DNA from: Paulinella micropora
Lineage: Eukaryota > Cercozoa > Imbricatea > Euglyphida
Assembly (NCBI GenBank): GCA_009731375.1
Contig: BJOX01000032.1
Coordinates: 1,328,430-1,385,480 of the forward strand
DNA: 57,051 nt
Reading direction: 5' to 3'
The translations under genes were made by a program, and so were the position numbers. Positions 23,234 to 35,165 of the stretch are shown piece after piece; the first letter of the stretch is position 1; each line of letters begins with the position of its first letter. The notes under the pieces are model-generated. The model worked only from the letters and a program-made list of their open reading frames with translations. It was not told where the DNA came from and ran no database searches.

Positions 23234-23466
23234 NNNNNNNNNNNNNNNNNNNNNNNNNNNNNNNNNNNNNNNNNNNNNNNNNNNNNNNNNNNNNNNNNNN
23301 NNNNNNNNNNNNNNNNNNNNNNNNNNNNNNNNNNNNNNNNNNNNNNNNNNNNNNNNNNNNNNNNNNNNNNNNNNNNNNNNNNNNNNNNNNNNNNNNNNNN
23401 NNNNNNNNNNNNNNNNNNNNNNNNNNNNNNNNNNNNNNNNNNNNNNNNNNNNNNNNNNNNNNNNNN
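23234..23466. other. Assembly gap (233 N)
   Basis: A run of N follows a poly(G) stretch, where sequencing probably failed. Confidence 0.98.
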
Positions 23467-24230
23467 TAACAAGACAGAAACAGAATAACGACATTTCACA
23501 ACCCCCTCTCACAGCGAAAACAAACACACCAATCATGCACACAAGCATTTTTCAATCACACAACATGCATACAACAACAATACACAAAAATTTGCAATAA
23601 AACAACATGCAGGGACAACAAAAGGGACGAAAACAAAATGGCGGACAGCAACAGGAGGCAGCAACTTTATGCTGTCCGTTATAGGGGAAAAAAGCACATG
23701 CACACACAAATTTCTATGCAAAAGTGGACAAACACAGTATGGGAACATATGAGAACACAAAACACAGCAAGGTATAATGTGTAGGCAACAGAAGGGAAGA
23801 AAAACAAGATGGTGGCAAGCATTTTCAAAAAAAGCACGTAACACAAGCAAACACATGCAATTTTGCAAGCACAAAACAAAAAATTGGTAGGGAAGCGTAT
23901 GGTATGGTGTGGGAAGACAGAATGTACAAAAACATTTGAATTTAGTACAGTAGACACAATAAAAACACAAGACAAAAATCACACAAACCGACTTTGCTCT
24001 CAACAAAAAAAAAAAATCAAAACCTTGTTTTGGACAAATCAATGCCCCTTCTGTGAACACGGCCCGGAGGGAATGTGGCAATTTGTGGATAAATGTACGC
24101 AATGTACGCAAAATCCGGAACAAACAACTTTGACGTCGTTCATTAAAACTACAAAAAAAATGTCAAGCTAATTGAAGTAGTTTTAAAAATATCATGCAAA
24201 CTTTCATAATAAATAATTCTATTAAAATTG
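23467..24230. other. Unassigned AC-rich region with a cysteine-containing frame
   Basis: The + strand is rich in ACA/AAC. A + frame at 23863-24171 contains VWCGKTEC and later QCPFCEHG and DKCTQCTQ, a spacing that could bind zinc. The same frame upstream holds an ATG GCG GAC start at 23638, but stops occur near 23785 and 23835. I do not recognise it. It may be an old gene remnant or chance. Confidence 0.25.
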
Positions 24231-25155
24231 ATTCAGCAGCGCACTTAACTTTGTTTTTGATGTTTAAAATTACATATGCCTCAACGCGCTCATCAAAGAT
24301 CCTGTATTGCTGCATCGTCCTTCATGTCTTCTAGATGAATCGCCGGATGGCAAGATACGTTCATCACTGAACCGCATGAGAGTCTTGCCTCGCCCTCGCC
24401 ACAGACGCAGCCGAGGTGAGGCTCCGGCGCGGCGGCTTCCGACGGCGAGACACTGACGGAATGTGCAGAGCGAAGCTGGAGGCACTTCAGACAGTTCTGA
24501 CAGTGATGTGTTCTAATTTTCAGAATCAGCAGCCACTGTCGCCTCCGCGTCAGTGCAGCAGTCTTTGAAGCAACCTGAGCGCAGAGCTGCACGTGGCGCC
24601 CGTGCATCTACATTGCAGCGGGCGGCTTTGATTTTCTGAGAACATTCAGTCTGGTGCTTCTTCTTCCTCCCAGCAAAACACAATGTAATGCACGTTGTTC
24701 TTTAGTTTACATTGACAGTTTTGCCGGATGATGGTTGTTCTGTTTTCGGTTCGTATAAGTTAGAGTTTTTGTGCCTTCTTTGATTTCATTCATTGTTCCC
24801 AACCTGTGATAACTCAGTATAAGTTTTTGCAATCATTAAGCTTCAAAAATATTAATGTGATATATCAAGTTTTGTGTTCTTGGAAATTAATGTTTCTGAT
24901 TTTTCAGTTTGTGTCGCATTGGAAGGATTCTCTTTCAATTGTGCACGTGATGACACCTCACCGGTTGGCTTTAATTTTACTAGTTTTACAACTGGACAGG
25001 TCCCAAAGATTCCCTTCTGCAATCTTGACTCATCAGTTCCTGCACAAACAATTCTGTTTTTCTTTTCGTCACTTCATTTCTTTTTTCAAATCGTTTTTCG
25101 TTTTCAAGTTTTAATTTTTCCGGCGCAGGCACAAGTTGAAACTAGTAATTGAAAC
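24231..25155. other. Unassigned region with possible exons
   Basis: 24260-24660 is more GC-rich than its surroundings. A + frame there reads NALIKDPVLLHRPSCLLDES up to a GAGGTGAGG donor-like site. A second segment follows an ATTTTCAG acceptor near 24522 and reads SAATVASASVQQSLKQPERR before TGA. A further T-rich acceptor (GATTTTTCAG near 24907) precedes another open stretch. No domain is recognised and no gene model can be joined with confidence. Confidence 0.2.
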
Positions 25156-25333
25156 TAGAAACTATCGAATCTATCGAATCTATCGAACCTAATCTATCTA
25201 ATCTATCTATCTAATCTATCTAACCTATCTAACCTATCTAATCGCTTTTACTCGTTTCCCTGTCTTTCGATCTCCGCTCTTTACTAGGTTAGCTTGACTG
25301 TGTAATTTTAATTTCTTCTCGTTAAAGTTCCAA

Positions 25334-25365
<32 letters not shown>

Positions 25366-25758
25366 GAGAAGAGAAGAGAAGAGAAGAGAAGATAAGATAA
25401 GAGAAGATAAGATAAGATAAGATAAGAATTAGAATCGATAAAGAATAGAATAGATAAGATAAGCTAAGCTAAGATAAGATAAGATAAGATAAGAATTAGA
25501 ATAGATAAGATAAGAATAGAATAGAATAGATAGGATAAGATCAGATAAGATAAGATAAGATAAGATAAGATAAGATAAGATAAGAATTAGAATAGATAAG
25601 ATAAGAATAGAATAGAATAGATAAGATAAGATAAGATAAGATGAGATGAGATGAGATGAGATGAGATGAGATGAGATGATCAGATTCAGATTAGATTATA
25701 TTAGATTATATTATATTAGATTAGATTAGATTAGATTAGATTAGATTAGATCGGATTA
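25156..25758 (+). repeat. Mixed microsatellite block
   Basis: Successive arrays of ATCT, GATA, GAGAA, GATAA, GATGA and GATTA units, directly visible. Neighbouring arrays differ from each other by one base or one inserted base. Confidence 0.92.
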
Positions 25759-27207
25759 GAATGCAGTGTAAGTATGCATGCTTGTTCGTAATAAATTGTT
25801 TGTATGTACCGTCGTTGCAGTGTGCGTATGTATATATGTGTACGTATTTATGTAACAGTGTGTAGTATATGTAGGGTATGTATGTATTATTTACGGCATT
25901 TATGTATGTATGCATAGATGGTCTTCAATAATTAAACTGAGTCGATCAGTGGAGAAAAAAAAAACCAACAACAAGTTCAACACACATAGAACACATACAA
26001 TGCACACATGCACTCATGCATACACAGAAATACACGTACATACGCATGCATACATACGTACGCATATCTATGCATTCATATCTATGCATTCATGCAAGCA
26101 CAAATACATAAATACATACACACATGCACACATGCATAAAGACATCCACCGCGGGGGCTGCAAATATGATATGGCAGTCTGCCGTTTTGCTGGATGAAAG
26201 AACATGCATTTCGTTTGTGTGTAGCGCACGTGTGTGAGTAAAGAGGATGAATTTGAGAGTCCAGCACCCCACCATAGCCTAGAAGCGCGTCTGGCACTCC
26301 CCAGAAAGCTAACCGATGGAGCTGGAAAGGTACCAGTTGCATGGCCCAAGTACAGGCTTTGAAAACATGTCGTGAGATGTGGTCTAGAGGGGGTGTGGAA
26401 GACAATCACGTATGATACTGGCCCAAGCGTCTACTGGCTAGAAATCTGGAGTGCAAGTTTGGGCTGCACTTTTCTGTGCTGAGGAGCTCTAATCGGTGCA
26501 AGGTACATGACAAGACACGTCTCCTGGGTCTATTCTATCGATCTGACACGTTTGTGCGTGCGTGGTTGCACGGGGAAGGACGCAAGCTTGCACTGTCTAT
26601 TCAACATGTGCAGAACTCAGAGCAGGTTGTGATACAGCCTCGAAAAAAACACAGGCAAGCCAGGAAATTGCATTGTCATGGCGTACAGACATCAAGAGGC
26701 ACCTAGACTATCGTTCTGGCACAAAACATGCTGAACCAGCAAACAAACACGACCACCAACTCGCTGCCCTCCATTTCGAGCCTCTGATTTCCAGCAGAAA
26801 AGAATGCTGCGAGACGACTGAGTTTTGCCAAAGCCCTTGCACCAACAAACAGTCCCTCAGCAGAGCTTTCGATCCCGCCAACAACCTCGAGCAAAGGTGC
26901 AGTATAGCTCACAGACGGGGTAAGGGAAAAAAATTTGGTCGATTTTTCGCGCCCTTGCCAAATGTCGCGCCTTTCCCATTTGTCAGCACTGCAGCTGGGT
27001 TACCGTCAAAAAACCAATTTTTGTGTTTTTAAATTATTTCGTTGTGTACAGTCTACAGTACTTCTGTACTTGCCAAGTTGGACCTGCCAACGTACGGCTT
27101 CATTTACTAGATTTACCCCCTCGGAGTGGTAAAATGTGATTTTTGTAATTAACAAAACAAGCAAATGTTTACACGACGAAAATATGATATATTTTACTAG
27201 TACTATT
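25759..27207. other. Unassigned intergenic sequence
   Basis: 25759-26140 is TGTA/CATA-rich low-complexity sequence. 26150-27207 is ordinary mixed sequence with short frames on both strands (for example 26476-26706 and 26562-27032 on +, 26703-26912 on minus). None has recognisable domains or convincing splice signals. Confidence 0.5.
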
Positions 27208-27256
27208 CTAATTATCTATCTATCTATCTATCTACCTATCTATCTATCTATCTAAG

Positions 27257-27291
<35 letters not shown>

Positions 27292-27295
27292 TACT

Positions 27296-27365
<70 letters not shown>

Positions 27366-28341
27366 CATCTATCCATCTATCCATCTATCCTATCCTATCC
27401 TATCCTATCCTACTATCCTACTATCCTACTATCCTCCTATCCTATCCTATCCTATCCTATCCTGTCCTGTCCTGTCCTGTCCTGTCCTATCCTAATCCCT
27501 AATCCTAATCCCTAATCCTAATCCCTAATCCCTGTCCCTAATCCCTGTCCCTAATCCCTGTCCCTATAATCCCTGTCCCTATAATCCCTGTCCCTAATCC
27601 CTGTCCCTAATCCCTGTCCCTAATCCCTGTCCCTAATCCCTGTCCCTAATCCCTGTCCCTAATCCCTGTCCCTGATCCCTGTCCCTGATCCCTGTCCCTG
27701 ATCCTGTCCCTGTCCCTGTGCCTGTCCCTGTCCTGTCCTGTCCTATCCTATCCTGTCCTATCCTATCCTGTCCTATCCTATCCTATCCTGTCCTGTCCTG
27801 TCCTATCCTATCCATCTATCCATCTATCTAGCTCATCTAGCTCATCTAGCTCATCTCATCTAGCTCATCTCATCTAGCCTATCCTAGCTCATCTCATCTA
27901 GCTCATCTCATCTAGCTCATCTCATCTAGCTCATCTCATCTAGCTCATCTCATCTAGCTCATCTCATCCAGCTCATCTCATCTAGCTCATCTCATCTAGT
28001 TCATCTCATCTAGCTCATCTCATCTAGCTCATCTCATCTAGCTCATCTAGCTCATCTAGCTCATCTAGCTCATCTCATCTAGCTTATCTAGCTTATCTAG
28101 CTCATCTAGCTCATCTAGCTCATCTAGCTCATCTCATCTAGCTCATCTAGCTCATCTCATCTAGCTCATCTAGCTCATCTCATCTAGCTCATCTAGCTCA
28201 TCTAGCTCATCTAGCTCATCTAGCTCATCTAGCTAATCTAGCTAATCTATCTAACCTATCTAACCTATCTAACCTATCTAATCTATCTAATCTATCTAAC
28301 CTATCTAACCTATCTAATCTATCTTATCTATCTTATCTATC

Positions 28342-28380
<39 letters not shown>

Positions 28381-28431
28381 CCTACCTATCTATCTATCCA
28401 TCTATCTACCTATCCATCTATCCATCTATCC

Positions 28432-28464
<33 letters not shown>

Positions 28465-28633
28465 ATCTATCTAATCTATCCAATCTATCTAATCTATCTA
28501 ATCTTCTAATCTTCTAATCTATCTATCTATCTATCTAATCTTTCTAATCTATCTATCTAATCTATCTAAGCTATCTAATTATCTAATCTATCTAATCTAA
28601 TTATCTATCCTATCCTATCTTTCTTATCTAATC

Positions 28634-28671
<38 letters not shown>

Positions 28672-28901
28672 CTATCTATCTATCTATCTAATCTATCTAA
28701 TCTATCTAATCTATCTAATCTACTAATCTAATCTATCTAATCTATTGAATCTATCGAATCTATCCAATCTATCCAATCTATCGAATCTTATCTATCTTAT
28801 CTATCTTATCTATCTTATCTATCTTATCTATCTTATCTATTTTATCTATCTTCTTATCTATCTTATCTATCTTCTATCTTATCTATCTATCTATCTATCT
28901 A

Positions 28902-28947
<46 letters not shown>

Positions 28948-28958
28948 TTATCTATCTT

Positions 28959-29014
<56 letters not shown>

Positions 29015-29049
29015 GCTAGCTAGCTATCTATCTATCTATCTATCTATCT

Positions 29050-29084
<35 letters not shown>

Positions 29085-29089
29085 GTCTA

Positions 29090-29183
<94 letters not shown>
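27208..29183 (+). repeat. 2-kb compound simple-repeat array
   Basis: An almost uninterrupted C/T-rich strand. In order: CTAT (27208-27390), CCTAT and CCTGT (27385-27490), CCTAAT/CCCTAAT (about 27490-27535), a 13-mer AATCCCTGTCCCT (about 27535-27700), CCTGT/CCTAT (27700-27815), CTCATCTAG and CTCATCTCATCTAG (27830-28230), CTAACCTAT-type (28240-28320), and CTAT/CTTAT variants to 29183. Each block looks derived from its neighbour by small changes. Confidence 0.95.
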
Positions 29184-29276
29184 ACTGCCCAGCCAACAAC
29201 TTGTGCCAGAGTGGAACGAATGCCTCTGTTCTGAACTTCTCAGATATGCAGCGCTAATAGACCAAACTTTATTTAT

Positions 29277-29342
<66 letters not shown>

Positions 29343-29367
29343 GTCTATCTATCTATCTATCTATCTA

Positions 29368-29419
<52 letters not shown>

Positions 29420-29565
29420 ATATGTCAATAGTATGGATAGTTCGCCGTACCACTAGCGTTCTCGCTCTGCTTTTGGACTCGTGGATGCTTTTTATTAATA
29501 GACAAGCAAAGGACATACAAACAAATACTTCCTGTCTGCACTCAGTGTCCCCGAGTTGTTTAATA
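29184..29565 (+). repeat. Short unique islands around a (CTAT)n array
   Basis: 29184-29270 and 29419-29565 are unique sequence. 29271-29418 is a CTAT array with a small CT block. No gene seen. Confidence 0.85.
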
Positions 29566-29979
29566 TATCCATCCATTCATGTCCATCCATTCATCCATCC
29601 AATTTTCCTCCCTCCATCCATTTTTTCCTCCCTCCATCCATCTCCCTCCCTCCCTCCCTCCATCCATCTATCTATCCATCCATCCACCCACCCACTCCCC
29701 ACCCATCCATCCATCCATCCACCCACCCACCCACCCACCCATCTCCCTCTATCCATCCATCCATCCCTCCATCCATCCCTCCATCATCCCTCCATCCATA
29801 ATCAATTCCTTCCTTCTTTCCTTAGTTCCTTCCCTTCCTTCCCTTCCTTCCCTTCCTTCTTCTTTCTTTCCTTTCCTTCCTTCCCTTCCTTCCCTTCCTT
29901 CCCTTCCTTCCTTCTTCTTTCCCTCCTTTCCTTCCTTCCTTCCTTCCTTCACTCACTCACTATTTTCTTACCCCCTCCC
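29566..29979 (+). repeat. (CATC)n, (CCCA)n and (CCTT)n arrays
   Basis: Pyrimidine-rich strand of CATC, then CCTCC/CCCA, then CCTTC units running into an N gap. Confidence 0.92.
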
Positions 29980-30200
29980 NNNNNNNNNNNNNNNNNNNNN
30001 NNNNNNNNNNNNNNNNNNNNNNNNNNNNNNNNNNNNNNNNNNNNNNNNNNNNNNNNNNNNNNNNNNNNNNNNNNNNNNNNNNNNNNNNNNNNNNNNNNNN
30101 NNNNNNNNNNNNNNNNNNNNNNNNNNNNNNNNNNNNNNNNNNNNNNNNNNNNNNNNNNNNNNNNNNNNNNNNNNNNNNNNNNNNNNNNNNNNNNNNNNNN
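29980..30200. other. Assembly gap (221 N)
   Basis: A run of N between a pyrimidine-rich array and a poly(A)/GAA array on the same strand. Strand asymmetry flips across the gap. Confidence 0.98.
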
Positions 30201-30252
30201 AAAAAAAAAAAAAAAAAAAAAAAAAAAGAAGAAGAAGAAGAAGAAGAAGAAG
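30201..30252 (+). repeat. Poly(A) and (GAA)n
   Basis: 27 A residues followed by GAA units, directly visible. Confidence 0.92.
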
Positions 30253-30797
30253 CAAAGAAAAAAGGAAAGACAGACTGAACCTGGCAGCAAGAAAAGACAG
30301 AGAAATCTGACAGCAAGAAAGAAAAGAAATTCTTTCTTCATTCCTACATACATACACAGAACAGGCATGCATACGCACATATATACATACATGCAACAGG
30401 CATCCATACGCACATACATGATTACATGCATCCATACATACATACATGCATACATGGATGCATACATGGATGCATACATACATACATACATAGATACTAC
30501 ATGCATACATATATACATATATACATACGTACATACATGCATACATACATGCGTAAATCCATTTTGAGAAATAAAAAAAAGAAGGGAAAGAAGGAAAGGC
30601 AGAGTGAAAACTGACAGCAAGAAAGAAGAATAGACAGCAAGCAATTGTTGAAGAATGAAAGAAAGGAAGGTAGAGAGAAAGGGAGGAGCGAGTGAGGGAG
30701 GAAGAGACGGTTGGAATTAGAAGAAAAAGAGACATGCAGGAAGAATTCCAAAGGAAGCAAAGAAGGAAGGATGGAAGAGATGTGTCATGCGTATAGG
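30253..30797. other. Low-complexity sequence with (CATA)n patches
   Basis: GAAAG-rich sequence encloses a CATA/CATG patch (about 30345-30555). A segment near 30280 with CAGCAAGAAA recurs near 30615, a short dispersed duplication. No gene seen. Confidence 0.6.
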
Positions 30798-30975
30798 TTT
30801 GTATGTATGTATGTATGTATGTATGTATGTATGTATGTTGTATGTATGTATGTATGTATGTATGTATGTATGCAGGTTCGCAGTATATATGTATGTATGT
30901 ATGTATACATGCATGCATGCATGCATGCATACATACATACATACATACATACATACATAAAGGGGGTACACACAC

Positions 30976-31015
<40 letters not shown>

Positions 31016-31785
31016 TATTTGTATATGTATGTATATGTATGTATGTATATATATATGTATGTAATGTATATATATATATGTATATATATATGTATATATA
31101 TATATATACGTACAAACATACAAACATATAAACATATATATATGTATCTATATATATATATATATATTTGTACATATTTGTATATGTATGTATGTATGTA
31201 TGTACATATATATATGTATGTATATATATGTATGTGTATATATATACATATATATATATATAGACAAACGTACAAACATACATACATACATACATACATA
31301 ATACATATACATATACATATATACATATACATACATACATACATACATACGTATGTATGTATGTATGTATGTATGTATGTTACTATACATACAAACATAC
31401 AAACATACAAACATACAAAAGGTAGAAAACATACCTGACCTACCATCTACCTACCCACTTACCTACATACCTACATACATACGTACATGCATACATACAT
31501 ACATACATACATGCATGCATGCATGCATACACACATAAATGCATGCATACATACATATACACATACATGCATATACATACATACATACATTCATACACAC
31601 ATACATACACACATACATACATACATACATACATACATACATACGTACATACATACATGCAGAAATACATACACACATACATAACTACATACTATACATA
31701 ATATACATAGCATACATAGCATACATAACATGCATAACATGCATACATACATATATAATATACGTAACGTACCTAACATACATAA
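30798..31785 (+). repeat. 1-kb (TATG)n/(CATA)n/(TA)n block with inverted arrays
   Basis: Runs of TATG alternate with runs of CATA, their reverse complement, with TA dinucleotide stretches between. Adjacent opposed arrays (30798-30905 against 30906-30958; 31322-31350 against 31351-31381) could fold into long hairpins. Met-Tyr-Val-Cys reading frames here are artefacts of the repeat. Confidence 0.93.
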
Positions 31786-31791
31786 CGTATA

Positions 31792-31825
<34 letters not shown>

Positions 31826-31830
31826 ATTAC

Positions 31831-31861
<31 letters not shown>

Positions 31862-31945
31862 CTACTTACCTACTTACCTACTTACTTACTTACTTACTTA
31901 CCTGCATACCTGCATACCTACATACTACATACCTACATATGCACA
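31786..31945 (+). repeat. (ACTT)n/(ACCT)n array
   Basis: ACTT units change into CTTACCTA and ACCTGCAT variants, immediately upstream of the carrier gene. Confidence 0.92.
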
Positions 31946-31959
31946 TAGCTCAGAATCGA

Positions 31960-32086
31960 TCCCCTCCCCTTTCTCTCTCTCTCTCTTTCTCTCTTTCTCT
32001 CTCTCTTTCAATACCGATATTTTCTTGCTTTCTTTCTTTCTGCCGATAGTCCTTTTTTTTCTTCTTTTTTTTTCTTGTTCCTGCAG
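31960..32086 (+). other. Pyrimidine tract ending in a CTGCAG acceptor
   Basis: About 125 nt of CT/TTTC-rich sequence ends in CTGCAG at 32081-32086, 37 nt before the carrier ATG. It looks like the 3' end of a 5'-UTR intron, but a pyrimidine-rich promoter is also possible. Confidence 0.4.
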
Positions 32087-32123
32087 GTTTTGCTTGTTTT
32101 CTCGCATCGCTGCAAAGCAGAGC

Positions 32124-33272
32124 ATGGATAGGGACAGTCCTTGGGTGCATGCTTTGTCTGGTGCCGTCGCCTCGGTGCTCGCCATGCTGCTCATGTATCC
32201 TTTGGAAATGATCCGGGCGCAGCTTCATGTTGCCGGAAGGGGTGTGTCTGCCACGGCATGTATCCGGAGCTTGATCCATCGTGACGGCATCACTGGCTTA
32301 TATGCCGGTCTACAAATTAATCTTGTCGGTGTCTTCATCTCCACCTTGACGTACTTTTTTCTTCATTCGTATTTATCTTCGATGTTCTCATTGGAAGGAA
32401 AGGTCGTTCTGGACACGGTCCAGCGGCTCGTGCTGGCCGCTATTGCAGGTGTTCTGAATGTTTGTTTGACCATACCGCTTTGGGTAGTCAGCACTCGCCT
32501 CATGGTCGAGGATACGCGGCCTGACCCTAAACGCAACGACACATTAGAAAAGCAGGCCCCTACACCAAGTGAAAAAAACACGCAGGCAAACCTGCGACTT
32601 CGAAGTACGCTTGATGCAACAAACGGGACTTCCAGCGAGCAGTCTAGACAACGGAAATACTTTGGCGAAGTGTGCAATGATATTTTGCGCCATGAAGGTA
32701 TAGCGGGTTTCTACCAGGGGCTTGGGCCTTCGTTACTGTTGGTTTCCAATCCCGCCGTACAGTTCGCGACATATCACAATCTTGTTGCTTTCGCAGAGCG
32801 CCTTGGGAAAGCAGGTCAGGTCTCTGCGTTGTATATATTCATAGGCTCTGCTTGCCTGTGCCACAGAAAATCGAAGCGTTGGACCGCTGCCGGTGCTGCC
32901 AGCGTGGCAGTACTTTGTCATTTCTGGTTTTGCCAAGACTTTAGCTACAGTCTTATCCTATCCTTGTCAGGTTCGAGTTTCTAGTCTTGAAATGTGAAAG
33001 CCTTGCGTAATTTCCGGTAGGTTGTAAAAACACGCTTGATGGTTCGTTCTGAATCGAGACAAAGCACGTTATCCTGCCTTCGAGAGCTATGGAAGGTCAA
33101 TCGGTACTTGAATATTATGTAAGCTACTCTTTTTGCTCTTACTTTTTAGGAAGAACCATTTTTCGGCCTCTATCGTGGAATGGGAACCAAGCTTCTTCAG
33201 ACAGTTTTGAACGCTGCCTTCATGTTCACGATATATGAATACATTGTTGCTGCGTCCGTATGGTTTCTTTGA
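32124..33272 (+). CDS. SLC25A17-like: Mitochondrial-carrier family protein, peroxisomal SLC25A17 type; four exons
   Basis: Six-helix membrane carrier of the SLC25 family, 330 residues. Exons: 32124-32814, 32867-32970, 33021-33095, 33150-33272. The introns are 52, 50 and 54 nt, all GT-AG; splicing restores phase and all three carrier signatures: YPLEMIRAQ (repeat 1), IPLWVVSTR (repeat 2), YPCQ joined to VVKTR across intron 2 (repeat 3). PLWVVSTRL and SLLLVSNPAVQF match the SLC25A17/peroxisomal adenine-nucleotide or CoA carrier subgroup better than mitochondrial ones. The second repeat has an inserted polar loop of about 50 residues. The start ATG lies directly before helix 1, as in relatives. 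Stop TGA at 33270-33272 follows YEYIVAASV. Substrate and location are inferred from family. The gene sits between satellites and gypsy copy C. Confidence 0.9.
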
Positions 33273-34089
33273 ACTCCCATGGAAGTAATATAGAATAAAG
33301 TTTAAAACCTGCTTTTCGCCTTCAGTCAACCAGCAGCCATCCACAAACTTTTAGTAATCAGTTAATGTTAGTCTTGTCTACCGAAGAAGCCTGATTTTAT
33401 CATGTGTCAAGGTCATGGGATATGCTCTCCTAGGAGGTTCTGTGCAGACGGAGAAGGTTTAGTTGAAGGTGATGCATTCAAGAAGGCAATTAACCATGAG
33501 ATCTAACCTGGCTATCCCTGTTTGTGAATCAACGCCACATTTGTGGATCTCATGTTTTATTGAAGTTTTTAAGCCACAAACGTGGCAATATTACCAGTCA
33601 TTTATTTGTATTAATTATATAATTCTGTCATAATTATATATATATACATATATATACATACATATATATATATATATTACGCACTTGAAATTTTTTTTAT
33701 TTATTTTGCTAACATGATTGTACAATGAGAAAGATAGTATTCCCACCCAAACACGTAACGGTTGCAGGGTACCGACACTACAACCACCAACAACAGAGAC
33801 ACCGACAGAACGGGTTTCATGGTTGGGGGAGCATTTGGCCTTGAGCGTGGCAGCCCGCTAGGATCTGTGTGCAAACTGTCAAAAGACACAGATTTTATCT
33901 TATTTAATAACCAAATGCTTACTCAGAAAACGTGAAAGATCAAGGGGCAGTTCGTACGACAGATGCACGTCGTAGAGAAACAAGAGAAGAAGGAAGGAAA
34001 GAAAGTAGGAAATAGAAACAACTACAGCGGGAACTAAATAAATGGAACATAACCTAGTAGCTGGCATAAGCCAAATCTGTCCGGGGTGC
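33273..34089. other. Intergenic region 3' of the carrier gene
   Basis: Contains AATAAAG shortly after the stop (33294-33300), a possible polyadenylation signal, and a TA-rich patch at 33635-33680. No other gene recognised. Ends at the GCAT duplication of copy C. Confidence 0.55.
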
Positions 34090-34093
34090 GCAT
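34090..34093. other. Target-site duplication GCAT, left of copy C
   Basis: GCAT precedes the left LTR and recurs at 44694-44697 after the right LTR. Confidence 0.85.
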
Positions 34094-34331
34094 TGTAATG
34101 CACCCAACGATAGCTCGTAAAAAGTAGGTAATACAACCAAAGACAGTCCTCAAAAGATGAGAATGATGTCTCGTTATATTAGCTCAGTGAAGCAAAAAAG
34201 GAAAACTGCAACAGACCAGGAATAAAATGGCATCAGGTCCAATCCGGACAAACAATACTGAAAAACAAGCTGGTGCACCTGTCACCAGGAAAAGGTATTT
34301 TTTACCTGCTATCCGGAGGGTGATGCCTACA
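34094..34331 (-). repeat. 3' LTR, copy C
   Basis: A 238-bp LTR with TG...CA ends; it adjoins a purine tract (AGGAGGAGG in element sense) at its element-upstream edge. Confidence 0.92.
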
Positions 34332-35165
34332 GTACCTCCTCCTGATTTTATGACGGAAATAGCATTTTCGTCATACACCTTCTGATTTCTTTCTGCAAAT
34401 AGTATGCGCTATGGAGTCATGCCACACAGCACATCGACCCACGGATAGACGCTAAAAGACGATAAATATATCCTCATACGGCACGTCAAAGCGGATTCTC
34501 TAGCCTTTCTTGTAAATTTTGAACTCCTTCCCCTCAATTTTTTTTTCGGCAGTATGTCACGAGTCAAGAACAAACGTACTATTAATCAAAAAATACAAGC
34601 AACGTGGTGCTGTAGTACGATTCCCCCTTTGATCTCCTTCTTCTTCTTCTCATTATCATTATTATTATTATTATTCACATGGAGATCGTAAGTACATTGT
34701 CTTTTTTAATGACATACCCTTGTATAAGGCGGATATCCTATGATATAGTATTAGGGTGCCAGTCCTAATAGCTATATCCGAAGTCGAGGTGTATGTACCC
34801 GACCCTGCGATATACCGACACAAGTAGAGATTGACCGTGCTCAGGTACGACAGTATATAATCTATCGTAAAAAATAATTTAATGAAAGTTTCAGAGAACA
34901 TTTCATTTTCGAGAACATCATCCCAGGACTTGGAAAGGGTCATACCCGGGAACACCATCGCTCAATACACTAGCGATCCCCGTATACGGTGTAGTATCAT
35001 CGTCGATCGACCTTTCGCACTCGTATGTTGCGATCGAATGCCAAGTTATATCACTGAGTCTTTTTAATATTCATATTGATAACTGATGATGCATGATCAA
35101 ATCATGATACGCCGTGGGCAATCAATCAGTTTATTTGAGACGCATAAAGAAAAATAGTTTCTTTG
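34332..35165 (-). other. 3' UTR, copy C
   Basis: About 834 nt, the same layout as in copies A and B. The poly(T) tract is shortened here to eight T and followed by a small sequence change near 34550-34565. Contains the stem-loop at 34952-34992. Confidence 0.75.
34952..34992 (-). promoter_or_regulatory. Conserved stem-loop in element 3' UTR (copy C)
   Basis: 41 nt identical to 4147-4187 (reverse complement) and 12029-12069: ACACC/GGTGT around ATCGCT/AGCGAT with a 9-nt loop. Confidence 0.5.

Noticed and set aside
26476-27032. Two + frames of 76 and 156 codons
   Set aside because: No recognisable domain, no splice or start context, and an equally long antisense frame overlaps.
27830-28235. Possible CRISPR-like array of CTCATCTAG repeats
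   Set aside because: Units are contiguous with no unique spacers, and the DNA is eukaryotic.
28745-31700. Long reading frames rich in Ile-Tyr-Leu-Ser, His-Pro-Ser-Ile and Met-Tyr-Val-Cys
   Set aside because: They are translations of CTAT, CATC and TATG/CATA microsatellites, open only because the repeat lacks stops, and two of them run through an N gap.
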